From Streptomyces antibioticus (GTDB lineage Bacteria > Actinomycetota > Actinomycetes > Streptomycetales > Streptomycetaceae), in the NCBI RefSeq assembly GCF_001514065.1, contig NZ_KQ948433.1, positions 1 to 64,000 of the forward strand: a stretch of 64,000 nucleotides of DNA, read 5' to 3'. Below the pieces are notes generated by a model. That model did no database searches and was not told the origin of the DNA. It saw only the letters and a list, made by a program, of their open reading frames with translations. This document shows positions 18,637-29,988 of the stretch, piece after piece. The position numbers and the translations under genes are program-made. Position 1 is the first letter of the stretch. Every line of letters begins with the position of its first letter.

Positions 18637-19094
18637 GTGTCACCGCCCGGCAGCCAGGTGAACTCGAACTCCAGGCCGTTCACGTCGAAGCAGTAGAAGC
18701 TCTGGATTCCCTCGTCGTCCACGACGATGTCGGTGGGCTGGTCAGAACGTAGATACCGGTGTCGGCGGGACGCGTACAGCGTGATCCACTTCTCCCGCCA
18801 GGCGGTGAGCGCCTGGGGCGTGTCCACCGTCATGCACACATGCTGGAACCGGATGCTCTTTTCGCTTCCCGGATCGCCCGGACGCTCGAAGAGGTGGAAG
18901 CGGAAGTCGCCGAGGACCAGTTCGGTCAGCCGGGTCACACCTGGCAACCGGCTGGTGGTCAGCGCGGAGAACCTGTCCGTCGTCCAGGTCGGTTCGGCAC
19001 CGAAGAAGTCCTGGTACCAGGCGGTCGAGTTCGCCAGGTCGGGTGTCTGCACACCTATGTGGTGCACTGCCGGGGTGATGGTGTTCGCGCTCAT
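18633..19094 (-). CDS. VOC-family extradiol dioxygenase (LmbB1-like)
   Basis: A 153-residue vicinal oxygen chelate protein with two beta-alpha-beta modules ([22 protein letters not shown], then [20 protein letters not shown]) and the C-terminal Glu-bearing NGLEFEFTW. His12, the histidine of FQHVC and this glutamate are the probable metal ligands. Size and the [15 protein letters not shown] stretch suit LmbB1-type L-DOPA 2,3-dioxygenases, which open the catechol ring and give a pyrroline en route to 4-alkylprolines. It is coupled to the large NRPS upstream (ATGA) and to the tyrosine-hydroxylase-like gene downstream. A glyoxalase or bleomycin-resistance role is possible but less likely in this context. 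Confidence 0.68.
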   Translation of the reverse strand: MSANTITPAVHHIGVQTPDLANSTAWYQDFFGAEPTWTTDRFSALTTSRLPGVTRLTELVLGDFRFHLFERPGDPGSEKSIRFQHVCMTVDTPQALTAWREKWITLYASRRHRYLRSDQPTDIVVDDEGIQSFYCFDVNGLEFEFTWLPGGDT

Positions 19095-22000
19095 GCGCTG
19101 CTGTCTCCGGGGTAGAGGGGGGTGCCGGCGGTCTCGTGCGCCGTCAGGCCGTCGAGTACGGGGCCGATGACATCGACGGCCGCCGGCAGGGTCATCTCGC
19201 CGTGGGCGCAGTCGACCGGATGGACGACGACGTCACCGGTCACGTACGGGCCCCACCGCTGGGGTGTGTAGGGGGTGTCGCCGGGTTTGTCGGCGGCGGC
19301 CCTGAACAGCACCAGGTCACCGCGGAACACGCCGAGTGCGGTGCGGTCGAACAACGCGCTCATGTCGGTGAACACCCGCGCCAGCACCGCGACGTCGAGA
19401 TCGGCGTGACCGGTGACCGTGCCGTCGGCACTGATCTGCTGTCCGAGCGAGGCGGCGAGGGCGGCCCGTACGTCCGTCTCCTCATCGGGGTCGGCGTCGT
19501 CGTCCGTGGGATAGCTGTCCAGCAGGGCGAGGAGGGCCACCTCTTCGCCCTCGTTCTGCAACCGCACCGCCAGCAGGTGGGCGATCAGGCCGCCGACCGA
19601 CCAGCCCAAGAGACGGTACGGGCCGTGCGGTTGCACCGACCGCAGCCGGGCGAGGTAGTCCGCCACGAGGTCCGCCGGCGAGGCGGGACAGTGGCCGGGG
19701 TCGCCCAGCCCGGGCGCCTGCAAGGCGTGGACCGCCTGGTCATGCCGGAGGTGACGCAGCAGACCTGAGTACACCCACCCCAGTCCCGCCGCCGGATGCA
19801 CACAGAACAGCGGCGCGCCCCGGCCCTGTCTGAGCGGCAGCAGGGGGGCCATGGGGTCGGTGCCGTCCGCTTCACCCGTGGCGAGAAGGCGGGCGAGCCC
19901 GGCCGGGCTGGGACTGCGGAACAGGTCGCTGACCTTGAGCCGTGCGCCCAGCACCGAGTCGATCCGGTTGATCAGTCTGAGCACCAGCAGCGAATGTCCG
20001 CCGAGGTCGAAGAAGGAGTCGTCGACCCCCACCCGGCCAGTGCCGAGCACTTCGGCGAACAGGTCGCACATCACCTGCTCGAACCGGTCGCGTGGCTCCC
20101 GTCCCCGGGTGCCGGGGCGGGCGGGCTCGGGCAGCGCACCGCGGTCGAGTTTGCCGTTGGCCGTCGTGGGCAGTGCGGCCAGCACGGTCACGGTGGCCGG
20201 CACCATGTGCGCGGGCAGGACGTCGGTGAGCCGTGCCCGCAGTAGGGCCGGGTCAGGTGTCGCGCCCGGCTCGGGGACGACGTATCCGGCCAGTGTCGCG
20301 TCGCCGGTGCCGGTGCCGGTGCGGCGGACGGCCGCCGCGGCCAGCCGGACGCCCGGCTGCTCGGTCAGGACGTGCTCGATCTCGCCCAGCTCGATGCGAT
20401 GTCCGCGCAGCTTGACCTGGTCGTCGTCGCGGCCCTCGAAGCGGAGGTTGCCGTCGGGGCTCTGCCTGACCAGGTCGCCGGTGCGGTACATGCGGGCGCC
20501 GGGTGGGCCGAAGGGGTCGGCGACGAAGCGTGCCGCGGTCAGTGCCGCCTGCCCCGCGTACCCCTGGGCGATGCCCTCACCCGACAGGTACAGCTCGCCG
20601 GTGGAACCCGGCGGTACCGGACTGAGGTGGCGGTCCAGGATGTAGGCGGCGCTGTTGGCCAGCGGCCTGCCGATGGGCGGGGTGACGGCGTCCTGGGCGC
20701 CGAGGACGTGCCGTGTGGACCAGATCGTGGCTTCCGTGGGTCCGTAGAGATTGGTGACCGAGCGCGCGTGAGCGAGCAGGTCCGCGGCGAGCCGGGGAGG
20801 CAGCGGCTCACCCCCGACCAGCACGTCCACCCCCGACAGCGGTCTCCAGTCGGTGTCGAGGACCGCGCGCCACAGCGTGGGCGTCGCCTGCACGAGCGTG
20901 GGCCGATGCTCCTCGACGGACGCGAGGAGTGCGGCCGGATCACGGTTCACGCCGTCTTCGGACAGGATCACCGACGCGCCGTTGACCAGAGGCAGGAACA
21001 GCTCCAGAGCGGCGATGTCGAAGCCGACCGTGGTGGTGGCGAGCAGCCGGGCGTACGCGCGCACCGGCAGGCTCTCCAGCAGACCGGCGAGGTTCCGATG
21101 CGTCACCTCCACGCCCTTGGGCCGGCCGGTGGACCCGGACGTGTAGATCACGTAGGCCACGTGGTCCGGGTCGGCCGTGACCGGCAGCGCGGACCCGTCG
21201 AGGTGCCGGGCGTCCACCTCCTCGTCCAGGACCAGGCGGGGCGAGGCGTCGGCGATCATGTAAGCGATGCGCTCCTCCGGAAAGCCGGGATCCAGGGGAA
21301 GGTAGGCCGCGCCGATCCGGAGCACCGCGAGCAGGGTTGCCACCAGTTCCGGGGTCCGGCGCAGCCGCACGGCGACGCGGTCCCCGGGCCGCACGCCCTC
21401 GGCGACGAGGTGGCGCGCCAGCTGGTTGACGCGTCGGTCGAGCTGGGCGTAGGTGAGCGTGCTGCGGCCCTGCGTGAGGGCGGGCGCGCCGGGGGTGAGG
21501 GCCGCCTGGGCCGCGAACAGGACGGGCAGCGTCGGTGTGCAACCGGCTCGGACGTCGTGCGCGAGCGCGGCGCTCCGCTCGGAGGCGCTGAGCACATCGA
21601 GACGTGACAGGGGCGACGCGGGGTCGGTGAGCACTGCGCCGAGCACGCGCTGGAGCCGGGCGGTGAGGGCGGTCACCGTGTCCGCGTCGAAGAGTTCCGC
21701 GCTGTACTCCGTGGTCACGGCGATGCCCCGGGGTTCGCCCGCGGGACCGAACTCCTCCCGGAAGTCGAACGAGAGATCGAACTTGGAGACTTCCAGGGGC
21801 GCGGGCTCGGGGGTGCTCTGCACTCCGGGCAGGGACAGGTAGGTGTCCGCCAGGTTGCTGTTGAAGGCCAGCAAGACCTGGAACAGGGGGTGCCGGCTGG
21901 TGGTACGCGTGGGGTTGACGACCTCCACGACCTGTTCGAAGGGGATGTCCTGGTGCTCGAAGGCGGCCAGGGACGTCTCGCGCACCCGGTGCAGCACGTC

Positions 22001-25000
22001 GGTGAAGGTGGGGTCGCCCGCCAGATCGGCCCGCAGGACAAGGGTGTTGACGAAGAACCCGACCAGGTCCTCCAGCTTCTCGTCGCTTCGTCCCGCCACC
22101 GGGGTGCCGATGGGGATGTCGGTACTCCCCGTGATCTTGCCGAGGAGCACGGCGAGCGCGGTCTGGCAGACCATGAACATGGTGGTGCCGGTGGTCCCGG
22201 CCAGGTCGGCCAGGCCCGCGTGCACCTCCGGCTCGATGCGGAACTCCACGAGACCGCCCCGGTAGGAGGCCGTGGCCGGGCGCGGGCGGTCCACCGGCAG
22301 GCCGATCTCGTCGGGCAGTCCCGCCAACTGCCGTGCCCAGTACTGTGCCTGCTTCTCCGCGGTGTCGAACTGCTCGCGCTGCCACAGGGCGTAGTCGGCG
22401 TACTGCACGGGCAGGTCCGGCCAGCCGGGCGCCCGGCCCGCCAACCGTTCGGTGTAGGCGGTCGCCAGGTCGCGGGCGAGCGGTGCCATGGACCAGCCGT
22501 CGCTGGCGATGTGATGCACCAGCACGAGCAGGACGTGTTCCTGCTCGCCGATCCGGAACAGCCAAGCCCGCAGCGGGATGTCGTCGGCGAGACGGAAGGT
22601 GTGCCGCATGGCCGCCCCCAGTTCCCCGGCAAGTTCGTCCGCCGTGGTGTCAGTGACGAGCAGTTCGGGGCGGACGTCGCTCAGCACCCGCTGGACGGGT
22701 TCACCGTCGACCGTGGGGTAGACCGTGCGCAGGCTCTCGTGCCGGGCCACCACGTCGGCCAGCGCCTCGTGCAGCGCCCGGGCGTCCACGCGTCCCCGCA
22801 GCCGGGAGACCAGCGGGTTGTTGTACGTGGGGCTCGGCCCCTCCAACTGGTCCATGAACCAAAGGCGTTGCTGCGCGAACGACATGGGGGTCCGCGGCGG
22901 CCGCTCGCGTGCGGTGAGGGCGCTGCCGGTGCGCTGCGCGCTGCGCACGAGCCGGGCGAGCCCGGCCGGCGTGCGCTCGTCGAACAGGGCGCGGATCGGC
23001 AGGTCGGCGCCGAGCCGGGCGCGGACCCGGCTGATCACCTTGGTGGCGGTGAGCGAGTGCCCGCCGAGCGCGAAGAAGTCGTCGTCCGCCGCGAGGCGCT
23101 GCACGCCGAGGACGTCCTTGAAGATGTCGCACACCTGCTGTTCCACCCGGTCGGCGGGGGCCCGGCCGGACGCCGCGGGGGCAGGCAGCGGCAGCGCCTT
23201 GCGCTCGAGCTTGCCGTTGGGGTTCAACGGCATGTGATCCAGCACCATGAACGCCGACGGCACCATGTACTCGGGCAGCGAGGCCGCGACGAACCGGCGC
23301 AGCTCGTCCGTCGACGGGGCCGTCGCGACCGGCACCACATAGGCGACGAGCCGCTTGACCGCGTTCTCCTCGACGGCGAGCACCGCCACCTGGGCGAGGT
23401 CGGTGCGCCGCCGCAGCACGGCCTCGATCTCCGTCAGTTCGACCCGGAACCCGCGGACCTTCACCTGGTGGTCGACGCGGCCCACGAACAGCAGGTCGCC
23501 CTCGGGCTTCCACCGCACCAGGTCGCCCGACCGGTACATGCGGCTGCCCGGGGGGCCGAAGGGGTTGGCCACGAACCGGGACGCGCTGATGCCCGGACGG
23601 TTGAGATAGCCGCGCGCCAACTGGGCCCCGGCGATGTACAGTTCGCCGACGGTTCCGGGTGGTACGGGGGACAGCCACGGGTCCAGTACGTAGACCTGGG
23701 TGTTGCCGATGGGTTTTCCGATCGGCGGTTCGCCGGGCCACTCCTCGACCCGGTCAGGGAGCCGGTGGCCGGTGGCCATGTGGGTCTCGGTGGGTCCGTA
23801 CCCGTTGTCCAGCCGCAGCCGCGGGCTGCGCCGGAAGAACTCGCGGACGGCGTGCGAGAGGACGAGCGACTCCCCGCCCTGTCCGGCGTGCCGCAGTGCG
23901 GGCAGCGCCGTGCCCGTGGCGAGCGCGGCCTCGCACACCGCTGCCAGCACGAGGTTCGGCACGATGGTCAGATCGCTGATCTCGTGGTCGCGCAGCCACG
24001 CCACGAGGCGCTCGGGGTCCTTGCGGACCTCTTCCTCCGGTACGACGACCGTGCCGCCGCCGGTCGTGGCGATGAGGATCTCCATGGCGGAGACGTCGAA
24101 GCTGATGGCCGAGTACTGGGCGATGCGCCGCGGCGGCTCCATGCCCCGCCACCAGACCACGAGGTTGACCAGCGCGCCGCCGGGCATGACGACGGCCTTG
24201 GGTACCCCGGTGGAACCGGAGGTGTAGATCACATAACAGGGGTGCTCGGGGTGCAGGGGACGCAGCCGGTCGGCGTCGGTGAGGTCGCCGTCCGGCAGGT
24301 GGCCGACGTCCGGCAGCTCCGACAGCGTCAATCGGGGCTGGGCATCCTGTTCCATGAACGCGATGCGTTCCGGTGGATACTCGGCGTCGATGGGCAGGTA
24401 GGCCGCGCCGGCCTTGAGGACAGCCCACAGGGCCACGGTCTGGTCGAGCGAGCGCGGCAGCCGCAGCGCGACCAGTGTCTCGGGGCCGACTCCCTCGCGG
24501 ACCAGATGACGGGCCAGCTGGTTGGCACGGGCGTTGAGTTGGGCGTAGGTCAGCAGCCGACCGGACATCTCCAGCGCGGGCGCGTGCGGTGTGCGGGCCA
24601 CCTGTGCTTCGAAGAGTGCGGGCAGGGTGGTCGGCGGCACGTCGAGCGCGGAGTCGTTCCAGTGGACGAGGATCTGCTCGCGCTCCCGCGGGGACAACAC
24701 GTCGATCGCGTGACACGGCGTGGCGGGGTCGGCGGCGACGGCGTGCAGCACGCGCAGCAGCCGCTCGGTCGTGGTCCGGATCGTGGACTCGTCGAAGAGG
24801 TGGGTGTTGTACTCGACCTGTCCGTCGATGCCGAGGGGGGTTCCTGTTGCGGAGTGCCGGGCGTCGAAGTTGACGTTGAGGTCGAACCGGGCCACTCCGG
24901 TGGACAGTTCCTGGCCGCTCGCCTCCAGACCATCGAATGCGAACGCCGTACCCAGGGCGTTGTCGGTGAGGCACACCTGGAAGAGCGGATTACGGGCGGG

Positions 25001-27724
25001 TGACCGATCGGGATTGACCGTCTCGACCACCTGGTCGAAGGGGACGTCCTGGTGGGCGAGGGCGGCCAGGTTCGCGGTGCGGACCCGTCGCAGCACGTCG
25101 GCGAAGGTCGGAGTGCCCGACAGATCGGTGCGCAGCACCAGCGTGTTGGTGAAGAAGCCGACGAGGTCGTCCAGTGCCTCGTCCGGGCGGCCGGAAACCG
25201 GAGTGCCGATCGGGATGTCGGTGCCGCCGCTGAGTTTGCCGAGCAGGACCGCGAGCGCCGCCTGCCAGACCATGAAGGGCGTGGTTCCGCTGCTGCGGGC
25301 CAGTGCGGTCAGGCTCTCGTGCAGCGGCGCCGGCACGTGGAAGTCCACGACGGCGCCCTGAAGGCCGGTGCCGGACGACCGGGGACGGTCGAAGGGCAAC
25401 CCGATCTCGTCCGGCAGGCCCGCCAGTTCGCCGGCCCAGAAGTCCGCCTGCTGGGCGAGGTCGGCTGTCCGCTCGTGGTGCCAGAGCGCGTAGTCGGCGT
25501 ACTGGACGGGCAGTTCGGACCAGGCGGGTGCCGTGCCCGCGCGCCGTGCGCGGTAGGCGGTCGACAGGTCGCGCGCCAGGGGTTCCAGTGAGGCGCCGTC
25601 ACCGGCGATGTGGTGGAGCAGGACGAGCAGGACGTGGTCGTCGGGGCCCAGGCGGAACAGCCGGCCGCGGATCGGTATGTCGCGCGTGAGGTCGAAGGCG
25701 TGGCGGGTCTCCTCGGCCAGTTCCCCGTCGCCGTCGACGAGGACCAGTTCCGGTCGTGTGCGGTGGGCCGGAAGCACCTGCTGCACGGGTTCGCCGTCGA
25801 TCTCCGGGAAGACGGTGCGCAAGGTTTCGTGCCGGGCCACGACGTCGGTGAGTGCCGCGGCCAGGGCGGCGGTGTCCAGTGGTCCGCGCAGCCGGGTGAC
25901 GATCGGGATGTTGTAGGTGGGGCTCGGTCCTTCCAGACGGTGGAGGAACCACAGGCGTCGCTGCGCGGGCGACAGCGGTACTCGGTAGGGGCGTGCGCGG
26001 GCGGTGACGGGGGCGTGCGTGCCGTGCAGGCCGTCGAGTACGGCGGTGACCGCGCGCGGGGTGGGGTTGTCGAACAGGTCACGGACCGTCAGACGCTTGC
26101 CGAGCTCCCGCTGCAACCGGCCGGCCAGCCTCATCATGGTCAGCGAGTGGGCGCCGAAATCAGCGGCCGAGTCCTCGGGCCCGAAGCCGGCCACGCCGAG
26201 GACCTCGGCGAAGACCGCGCACACGGCGGCCTCCGTCTCGTTCCGCGCGGCCAGTCCGCTGCCGGTCAAGGCGGGTACGGGCAGCGCGGCGCGGTCGAGC
26301 TTGCCGTTGGGGGTCAGGGGCAGGGCGGCCAGTCCGGTCACGACCGAGGGCACCAGGTGCTCCGCCAGCCTTTCGCGGGCGAACGCTCGCACCGCCGCGG
26401 CGTCGACCGGGCCGCCGTCGGCAACCACATGGGCCACCAGGCGGGTGTCGCCGGCGAAGTCCGCCACCGTGACCACGGCCTGGGCCACCCCCGGACAGCG
26501 GCGCAGCACGGCCTCGACCTCGCCCGGCTCGATCCGGAACCCCCGGACCTTGACCTGGTCGTCGGCCCTTCCCACGTAGTGCAGGCGTCCGTCGTCGTCG
26601 CGGCGGGCCAGGTCTCCGGTGCGGTACAGACGGCCGGGACCGAAGGGGTTGGCGACGAAACGCTCGGCGGTCAGCCCGGGCTTGCCGTGGTAGCCCCGGG
26701 CCAGACCCTCCCCCGCGAGGTACAGCTCACCGGTCTGCCCGTCCGGCACCGGGCGCAACGCCGGGTCGAGGAGGTGAGCCGCGGTGCCGGTCACCGGTCG
26801 GCCGATCGACAGCTCGCTACCGGGATCGGTGCGGGCCCACAGGGCATCCACGGTGGACTCGGTGGGGCCGTACAGGTTGTAGCCCGTGACGCCGGGGGTG
26901 TCCCTCAGCTCATGCCACAGGGACTCGCTCATGGGCTCCCCTCCGACCACGATCACGCGTGGTCGGAGGGCCGGGTCGCGCAGTACGCCGGCCTCGCACA
27001 GGTGGGTGAGCAGCGACGGCGTGAGATCGAGCAGGTCCAGGTGCCGCTGGGTGACGTACGCGGTGAGCTGCGCCGGGTCCTTGCGTATCTCGTCGGGCAG
27101 CAGGTGCAGTTCGTGCCCGGCGATCATCCACAGCATCGGGTCCCAGGCGGCGTCGAAGGTCAGGGGGGAGACCAGGGCCACCCGGAGCCGGTCACCGCCG
27201 GCGGTGATGTCGGCGTACTGGTGGTGGAAGTGGTGGTGCCAGAGCGCCGCCAGGCTGCGGTGGGTCACGACGACGGCCTTCGGGGTGCCGGTCGATCCCG
27301 AGGTGTGGACGGCGTAAGCCGCGTGGGCCTGCCGCAGCGGCAGTCTCCGCTCGGTGTCCACCACGTTGGCCGGCGAGTGGTCGGCGGTGTCCACGGGAGC
27401 GTCCAGCACCAGCGCGGGACGCACATCCGCGAGCAGTGCGGCGATCCGTTCGGCGGGCTGGCCCGGGTCGACGGGCAGGTACACCGCGCCCGCCTTGAGC
27501 ACGGCGATCATGGCGACCACCGCTTCCACCGACCTCGGCAGCACGACGGCGACCAGGTCCTCCGGTCCCGAGCCGCCCAGGATCAGACGGCGTGCCAGCC
27601 GGTTGGCGCGGGCGTTGAGTTCGGCGTAGGAGACCGTGTCCTCGCCGCACACCACGGCGGTGGCCGTGGGGGTCCGCGCCGTCTGCGCTTCGAACAGCTC
27701 GTGGACGTATGCGCCCTGTTCCAT
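19091..27724 (-). CDS. Trimodular NRPS, A-T-C-A-T-C-A-T-TE
   Basis: A 2877-residue assembly line; start ATG 27724 follows GGGGGAC. Module 1: A about 5-480, T (FGAHSL) near 526. Module 2: C about 580-1020 (HHIAGDG near 702), A about 1033-1510, T (LGGHSL) near 1554. Module 3: C about 1611-2050 (HHIASDG near 1736), A about 2065-2540, T (LGGHSL) near 2575, TE about 2630-2870 (GWSVGG, Ser near 2708). Pocket residues by eye: A1 D-A-D-D-V-G-L-V-D (several acids, suggesting a basic or diamino side chain), A2 D-V-M-T-G-G-G-M-A (unrecognised), A3 D-I-L-Q-L-G-L-I-W, the standard glycine code. With no N-terminal C domain it can start a chain, giving a tripeptide ending in Gly. No epimerisation or methylation domain is seen. 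Confidence 0.97.
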   Translation of the reverse strand: MEQGAYVHELFEAQTARTPTATAVVCGEDTVSYAELNARANRLARRLILGGSGPEDLVAVVLPRSVEAVVAMIAVLKAGAVYLPVDPGQPAERIAALLADVRPALVLDAPVDTADHSPANVVDTERRLPLRQAHAAYAVHTSGSTGTPKAVVVTHRSLAALWHHHFHHQYADITAGGDRLRVALVSPLTFDAAWDPMLWMIAGHELHLLPDEIRKDPAQLTAYVTQRHLDLLDLTPSLLTHLCEAGVLRDPALRPRVIVVGGEPMSESLWHELRDTPGVTGYNLYGPTESTVDALWARTDPGSELSIGRPVTGTAAHLLDPALRPVPDGQTGELYLAGEGLARGYHGKPGLTAERFVANPFGPGRLYRTGDLARRDDDGRLHYVGRADDQVKVRGFRIEPGEVEAVLRRCPGVAQAVVTVADFAGDTRLVAHVVADGGPVDAAAVRAFARERLAEHLVPSVVTGLAALPLTPNGKLDRAALPVPALTGSGLAARNETEAAVCAVFAEVLGVAGFGPEDSAADFGAHSLTMMRLAGRLQRELGKRLTVRDLFDNPTPRAVTAVLDGLHGTHAPVTARARPYRVPLSPAQRRLWFLHRLEGPSPTYNIPIVTRLRGPLDTAALAAALTDVVARHETLRTVFPEIDGEPVQQVLPAHRTRPELVLVDGDGELAEETRHAFDLTRDIPIRGRLFRLGPDDHVLLVLLHHIAGDGASLEPLARDLSTAYRARRAGTAPAWSELPVQYADYALWHHERTADLAQQADFWAGELAGLPDEIGLPFDRPRSSGTGLQGAVVDFHVPAPLHESLTALARSSGTTPFMVWQAALAVLLGKLSGGTDIPIGTPVSGRPDEALDDLVGFFTNTLVLRTDLSGTPTFADVLRRVRTANLAALAHQDVPFDQVVETVNPDRSPARNPLFQVCLTDNALGTAFAFDGLEASGQELSTGVARFDLNVNFDARHSATGTPLGIDGQVEYNTHLFDESTIRTTTERLLRVLHAVAADPATPCHAIDVLSPREREQILVHWNDSALDVPPTTLPALFEAQVARTPHAPALEMSGRLLTYAQLNARANQLARHLVREGVGPETLVALRLPRSLDQTVALWAVLKAGAAYLPIDAEYPPERIAFMEQDAQPRLTLSELPDVGHLPDGDLTDADRLRPLHPEHPCYVIYTSGSTGVPKAVVMPGGALVNLVVWWRGMEPPRRIAQYSAISFDVSAMEILIATTGGGTVVVPEEEVRKDPERLVAWLRDHEISDLTIVPNLVLAAVCEAALATGTALPALRHAGQGGESLVLSHAVREFFRRSPRLRLDNGYGPTETHMATGHRLPDRVEEWPGEPPIGKPIGNTQVYVLDPWLSPVPPGTVGELYIAGAQLARGYLNRPGISASRFVANPFGPPGSRMYRSGDLVRWKPEGDLLFVGRVDHQVKVRGFRVELTEIEAVLRRRTDLAQVAVLAVEENAVKRLVAYVVPVATAPSTDELRRFVAASLPEYMVPSAFMVLDHMPLNPNGKLERKALPLPAPAASGRAPADRVEQQVCDIFKDVLGVQRLAADDDFFALGGHSLTATKVISRVRARLGADLPIRALFDERTPAGLARLVRSAQRTGSALTARERPPRTPMSFAQQRLWFMDQLEGPSPTYNNPLVSRLRGRVDARALHEALADVVARHESLRTVYPTVDGEPVQRVLSDVRPELLVTDTTADELAGELGAAMRHTFRLADDIPLRAWLFRIGEQEHVLLVLVHHIASDGWSMAPLARDLATAYTERLAGRAPGWPDLPVQYADYALWQREQFDTAEKQAQYWARQLAGLPDEIGLPVDRPRPATASYRGGLVEFRIEPEVHAGLADLAGTTGTTMFMVCQTALAVLLGKITGSTDIPIGTPVAGRSDEKLEDLVGFFVNTLVLRADLAGDPTFTDVLHRVRETSLAAFEHQDIPFEQVVEVVNPTRTTSRHPLFQVLLAFNSNLADTYLSLPGVQSTPEPAPLEVSKFDLSFDFREEFGPAGEPRGIAVTTEYSAELFDADTVTALTARLQRVLGAVLTDPASPLSRLDVLSASERSAALAHDVRAGCTPTLPVLFAAQAALTPGAPALTQGRSTLTYAQLDRRVNQLARHLVAEGVRPGDRVAVRLRRTPELVATLLAVLRIGAAYLPLDPGFPEERIAYMIADASPRLVLDEEVDARHLDGSALPVTADPDHVAYVIYTSGSTGRPKGVEVTHRNLAGLLESLPVRAYARLLATTTVGFDIAALELFLPLVNGASVILSEDGVNRDPAALLASVEEHRPTLVQATPTLWRAVLDTDWRPLSGVDVLVGGEPLPPRLAADLLAHARSVTNLYGPTEATIWSTRHVLGAQDAVTPPIGRPLANSAAYILDRHLSPVPPGSTGELYLSGEGIAQGYAGQAALTAARFVADPFGPPGARMYRTGDLVRQSPDGNLRFEGRDDDQVKLRGHRIELGEIEHVLTEQPGVRLAAAAVRRTGTGTGDATLAGYVVPEPGATPDPALLRARLTDVLPAHMVPATVTVLAALPTTANGKLDRGALPEPARPGTRGREPRDRFEQVMCDLFAEVLGTGRVGVDDSFFDLGGHSLLVLRLINRIDSVLGARLKVSDLFRSPSPAGLARLLATGEADGTDPMAPLLPLRQGRGAPLFCVHPAAGLGWVYSGLLRHLRHDQAVHALQAPGLGDPGHCPASPADLVADYLARLRSVQPHGPYRLLGWSVGGLIAHLLAVRLQNEGEEVALLALLDSYPTDDDADPDEETDVRAALAASLGQQISADGTVTGHADLDVAVLARVFTDMSALFDRTALGVFRGDLVLFRAAADKPGDTPYTPQRWGPYVTGDVVVHPVDCAHGEMTLPAAVDVIGPVLDGLTAHETAGTPLYPGDSSA

Positions 27725-27736
27725 GTCCCCCGCCGC

Positions 27737-28744
27737 TCAGATCCGGTCGAGTTCGAAGATCACTTCGTTGGCCACCATGTCGATGCGATGCGTGTGCCGC
27801 AGCCGCCAGCCGGCGGGCTCGAACACCGACTCCCAGTCCCGCGCGGTCGGCAGGAAGTCCCCCATCAGGTCGTGGCCTACCTCGAAGCCGAGGGTGAACA
27901 CCCGCAGCTCGGTGTCCGGCACGTCGACCGACCTGGTGGCGTCACCGATGAGGAAGCGCCGTACGTTCGGGAAGACCTCGCGCAGCCTGGCCAGCGCGCG
28001 GACCGCCTGCTCGCGCGGCCAGAAGTCGTGCCCGGCCATGAAGCACGTCAGCACGTCCACCTCGGCGTACTCGGGACGCGGTGCCAGTTCCAGCATGTCC
28101 CCGACCGTGAAGGTCAGTCGGTCGGCCAGCCCGGCCGCGGCGGCATCCTGGGCGGCGACGGCCAGGGACTCCGCGGCGATGTCCACTCCGATGCCCCTGG
28201 CCGCGGGGTACCGGCGCAGGATCTGGACGAGCCGCTCGCCGCTGCCGCACCCCAGGTCCGCCACCGCCCGGACATCGAAGTCGAGTCCGTCCATGGCCCG
28301 CCAGAACCAGGGGTCGTAGCAGAAGGTGCTGATGTCCTTGCACGCGCGTGCGATCGCTGCCGGGTCACGGCGGTAGAAGTCGCCGACCCGGTTCTCCTCA
28401 CGCAGCACTGACGGCATCTGGCGGAACAGCTCCGCGCTGCCGCGCACGAGCCAGTGGAAGAGCGAGGCGGTCTGCCGCAGCTCCTGGAAGCTGTCCGTGG
28501 GAGTGATCTTCGTGCCGTCGCGGTGCACCACGCCCGCCGATGACAGGGCACGGAACATGGCGAGCGTCGCGGGCGGGTTCAGGCCGTTGCTGAGCGCGTA
28601 GTCGTCGGAGTCCAGCACACCGGCGGCCTCCAGCTCGTCCAGCGCGCCGATCTCCCACGCGGCGGCTATCGCCCACGAGGCGACGGCGGAGTTGTAGATC
28701 CGGGCGGCCGTGGTCCAGCCGGCGGCATCCATGGAAGTGGTCAC
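27737..28744 (-). CDS. SAM-dependent methyltransferase, plant-O-MT/MppJ-like fold
   Basis: Start chosen at GTG 28744, which overlaps the MFS stop (GTGA); the next ATG is five codons in. The 335-residue protein has a helical N-terminal dimerisation domain (SAVASWAIAAAWEIGALDELE) and a C-terminal Rossmann domain with ADLGCGSGERLVQILRR near 185-200 and GVDIAAESLAVA near 210. This two-domain layout is seen in O-methyltransferases and in C-methyltransferases such as MppJ, which methylate keto acids. It precedes the trimodular NRPS by 12 bases. It could provide the C-methylation of a 4-alkylproline-type route (LmbW role) or beta-methylation of another residue. Confidence 0.8.
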   Translation of the reverse strand: MTTSMDAAGWTTAARIYNSAVASWAIAAAWEIGALDELEAAGVLDSDDYALSNGLNPPATLAMFRALSSAGVVHRDGTKITPTDSFQELRQTASLFHWLVRGSAELFRQMPSVLREENRVGDFYRRDPAAIARACKDISTFCYDPWFWRAMDGLDFDVRAVADLGCGSGERLVQILRRYPAARGIGVDIAAESLAVAAQDAAAAGLADRLTFTVGDMLELAPRPEYAEVDVLTCFMAGHDFWPREQAVRALARLREVFPNVRRFLIGDATRSVDVPDTELRVFTLGFEVGHDLMGDFLPTARDWESVFEPAGWRLRHTHRIDMVANEVIFELDRI

Positions 28745-29970
28745 TTGTCCACCTTCTGTAGTTGGGGGGAGGGGTGGGGCGCCGCGTCCGGACCGGCCGG
28801 GCGCGGCGCCAGCACCGCCGCGAAGCAGGCGAACAGCAGCCCTCCGAGGCCTGCCGTCACAAAGCCCCACACCGGTGTGGTGCGGTCGAGCACGAAACCG
28901 ACGACGGGGAAGCCCAGCGAGGCACCGAGGCGGGTGGCCGCCTCCTCCAGGCCCATCGCGGCGCCCCGCACTCGCGGTGGCGCGAGCCGGACGACGTTCT
29001 CGACGGAGGCGGCCAGGGCCGGAGAGCACGTCAGTTGCATGGGCACCAGGGCCAGGCTCACCCACCACCAGGACCGGTCGGCGAACCCGGCCGGGGCGAC
29101 CAGCACGGCGAGCAGGACCACCAGGGTCAGCTGCGACAGGGGGCGTCTGGCCGCGCCGTAGGCGAGCCCGCCGATCGCGGAAGCCACCGCCATGATCCCG
29201 ATGACGACACCGGTCCACTGTGTCTCTCCCCGGGCCTGGAGCAGCGCGACCAGAGCGAGTTCGGTGCCCGCGAGGACGAACAGCGCGCCGCTGGTGATGA
29301 CGAGGGTGGCCACCAGCGGACGGGTCAGCCACCGGGCCCCGGGGTGTTCCGCCGACGACCGCGCCGCCGCCTGGTCGGCAGCGCTGAGCAACGGCGGGTT
29401 GCGCACGAAGAACACCGTGCTGGTGAGGGCGCTGATCACGGCGACCGCGAGGAGCGCGACGGTGGCGGAGTAGTGGGTGACGATCTGCACGGCCACGGCG
29501 GGCCCCAGCACGAAGGAGGCTTCCAGCAGCACGGTGTCCAGGGAGAGCACGGCCCGCCGGTGTGCTTCGGGCACCAGCGCAGTGAGTACCTGCCGGGAAA
29601 CCGACGTCAGCGGTACCGACAGTGCGCCGGCGGGCAGAGCGACGGCCAGCAGCGCGTCGTAGGACAGGCTCGGTGCGCTCGACCAGTAGGCCGCCGAGCA
29701 CACGCCCGCGACCGCGACGACCGGGCGCAGGCCGAACCGGTCGAGGGCCCTGCCCACGAGCGGGGAGCCCGCCATGCTGCCCACCGTGGTGGCGGTGCCC
29801 ACCAGCCCGGCGGACGCGTAGCCCCGGTCGAGGTCCGTGACCACGTGCAGGGTGAGGACCAGTCCGGCGGACGCCGAGGGCAGGCGGGCCAGGAACATGA
29901 ACAGCGTGAGCGGCACCACGCCTGGTTGCCGCAGCAGTGCGCGGTAGGAGCAGCGCCGGGTGTGTGTCAT
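28741..29970 (-). CDS. MFS transporter, probable product exporter
   Basis: A 409-residue protein with about twelve hydrophobic helices and the major-facilitator loop GRALDRFGLRP after helix 2. A long cytosolic loop near the middle (SAADQAAARSSAEHPGARW) divides the two halves. Proton-driven drug exporters of this kind in antibiotic clusters usually carry the product out and give self-resistance. It sits between an N-monooxygenase gene (18 bases) and a methyltransferase gene (4-base overlap), so it is co-expressed with biosynthesis. Confidence 0.88.
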   Translation of the reverse strand: MTHTRRCSYRALLRQPGVVPLTLFMFLARLPSASAGLVLTLHVVTDLDRGYASAGLVGTATTVGSMAGSPLVGRALDRFGLRPVVAVAGVCSAAYWSSAPSLSYDALLAVALPAGALSVPLTSVSRQVLTALVPEAHRRAVLSLDTVLLEASFVLGPAVAVQIVTHYSATVALLAVAVISALTSTVFFVRNPPLLSAADQAAARSSAEHPGARWLTRPLVATLVITSGALFVLAGTELALVALLQARGETQWTGVVIGIMAVASAIGGLAYGAARRPLSQLTLVVLLAVLVAPAGFADRSWWWVSLALVPMQLTCSPALAASVENVVRLAPPRVRGAAMGLEEAATRLGASLGFPVVGFVLDRTTPVWGFVTAGLGGLLFACFAAVLAPRPAGPDAAPHPSPQLQKVDK

Positions 29971-29988
29971 CGTGGCTCGGTTTTCCTG

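Noticed and set aside
21890-25003. 1037-codon plus-strand frame opposite the trimodular NRPS
   Set aside because: Antisense shadow; composition Gly/Arg/Val-rich with no recognisable domain, whereas the minus strand encodes clear A, T and C domains.
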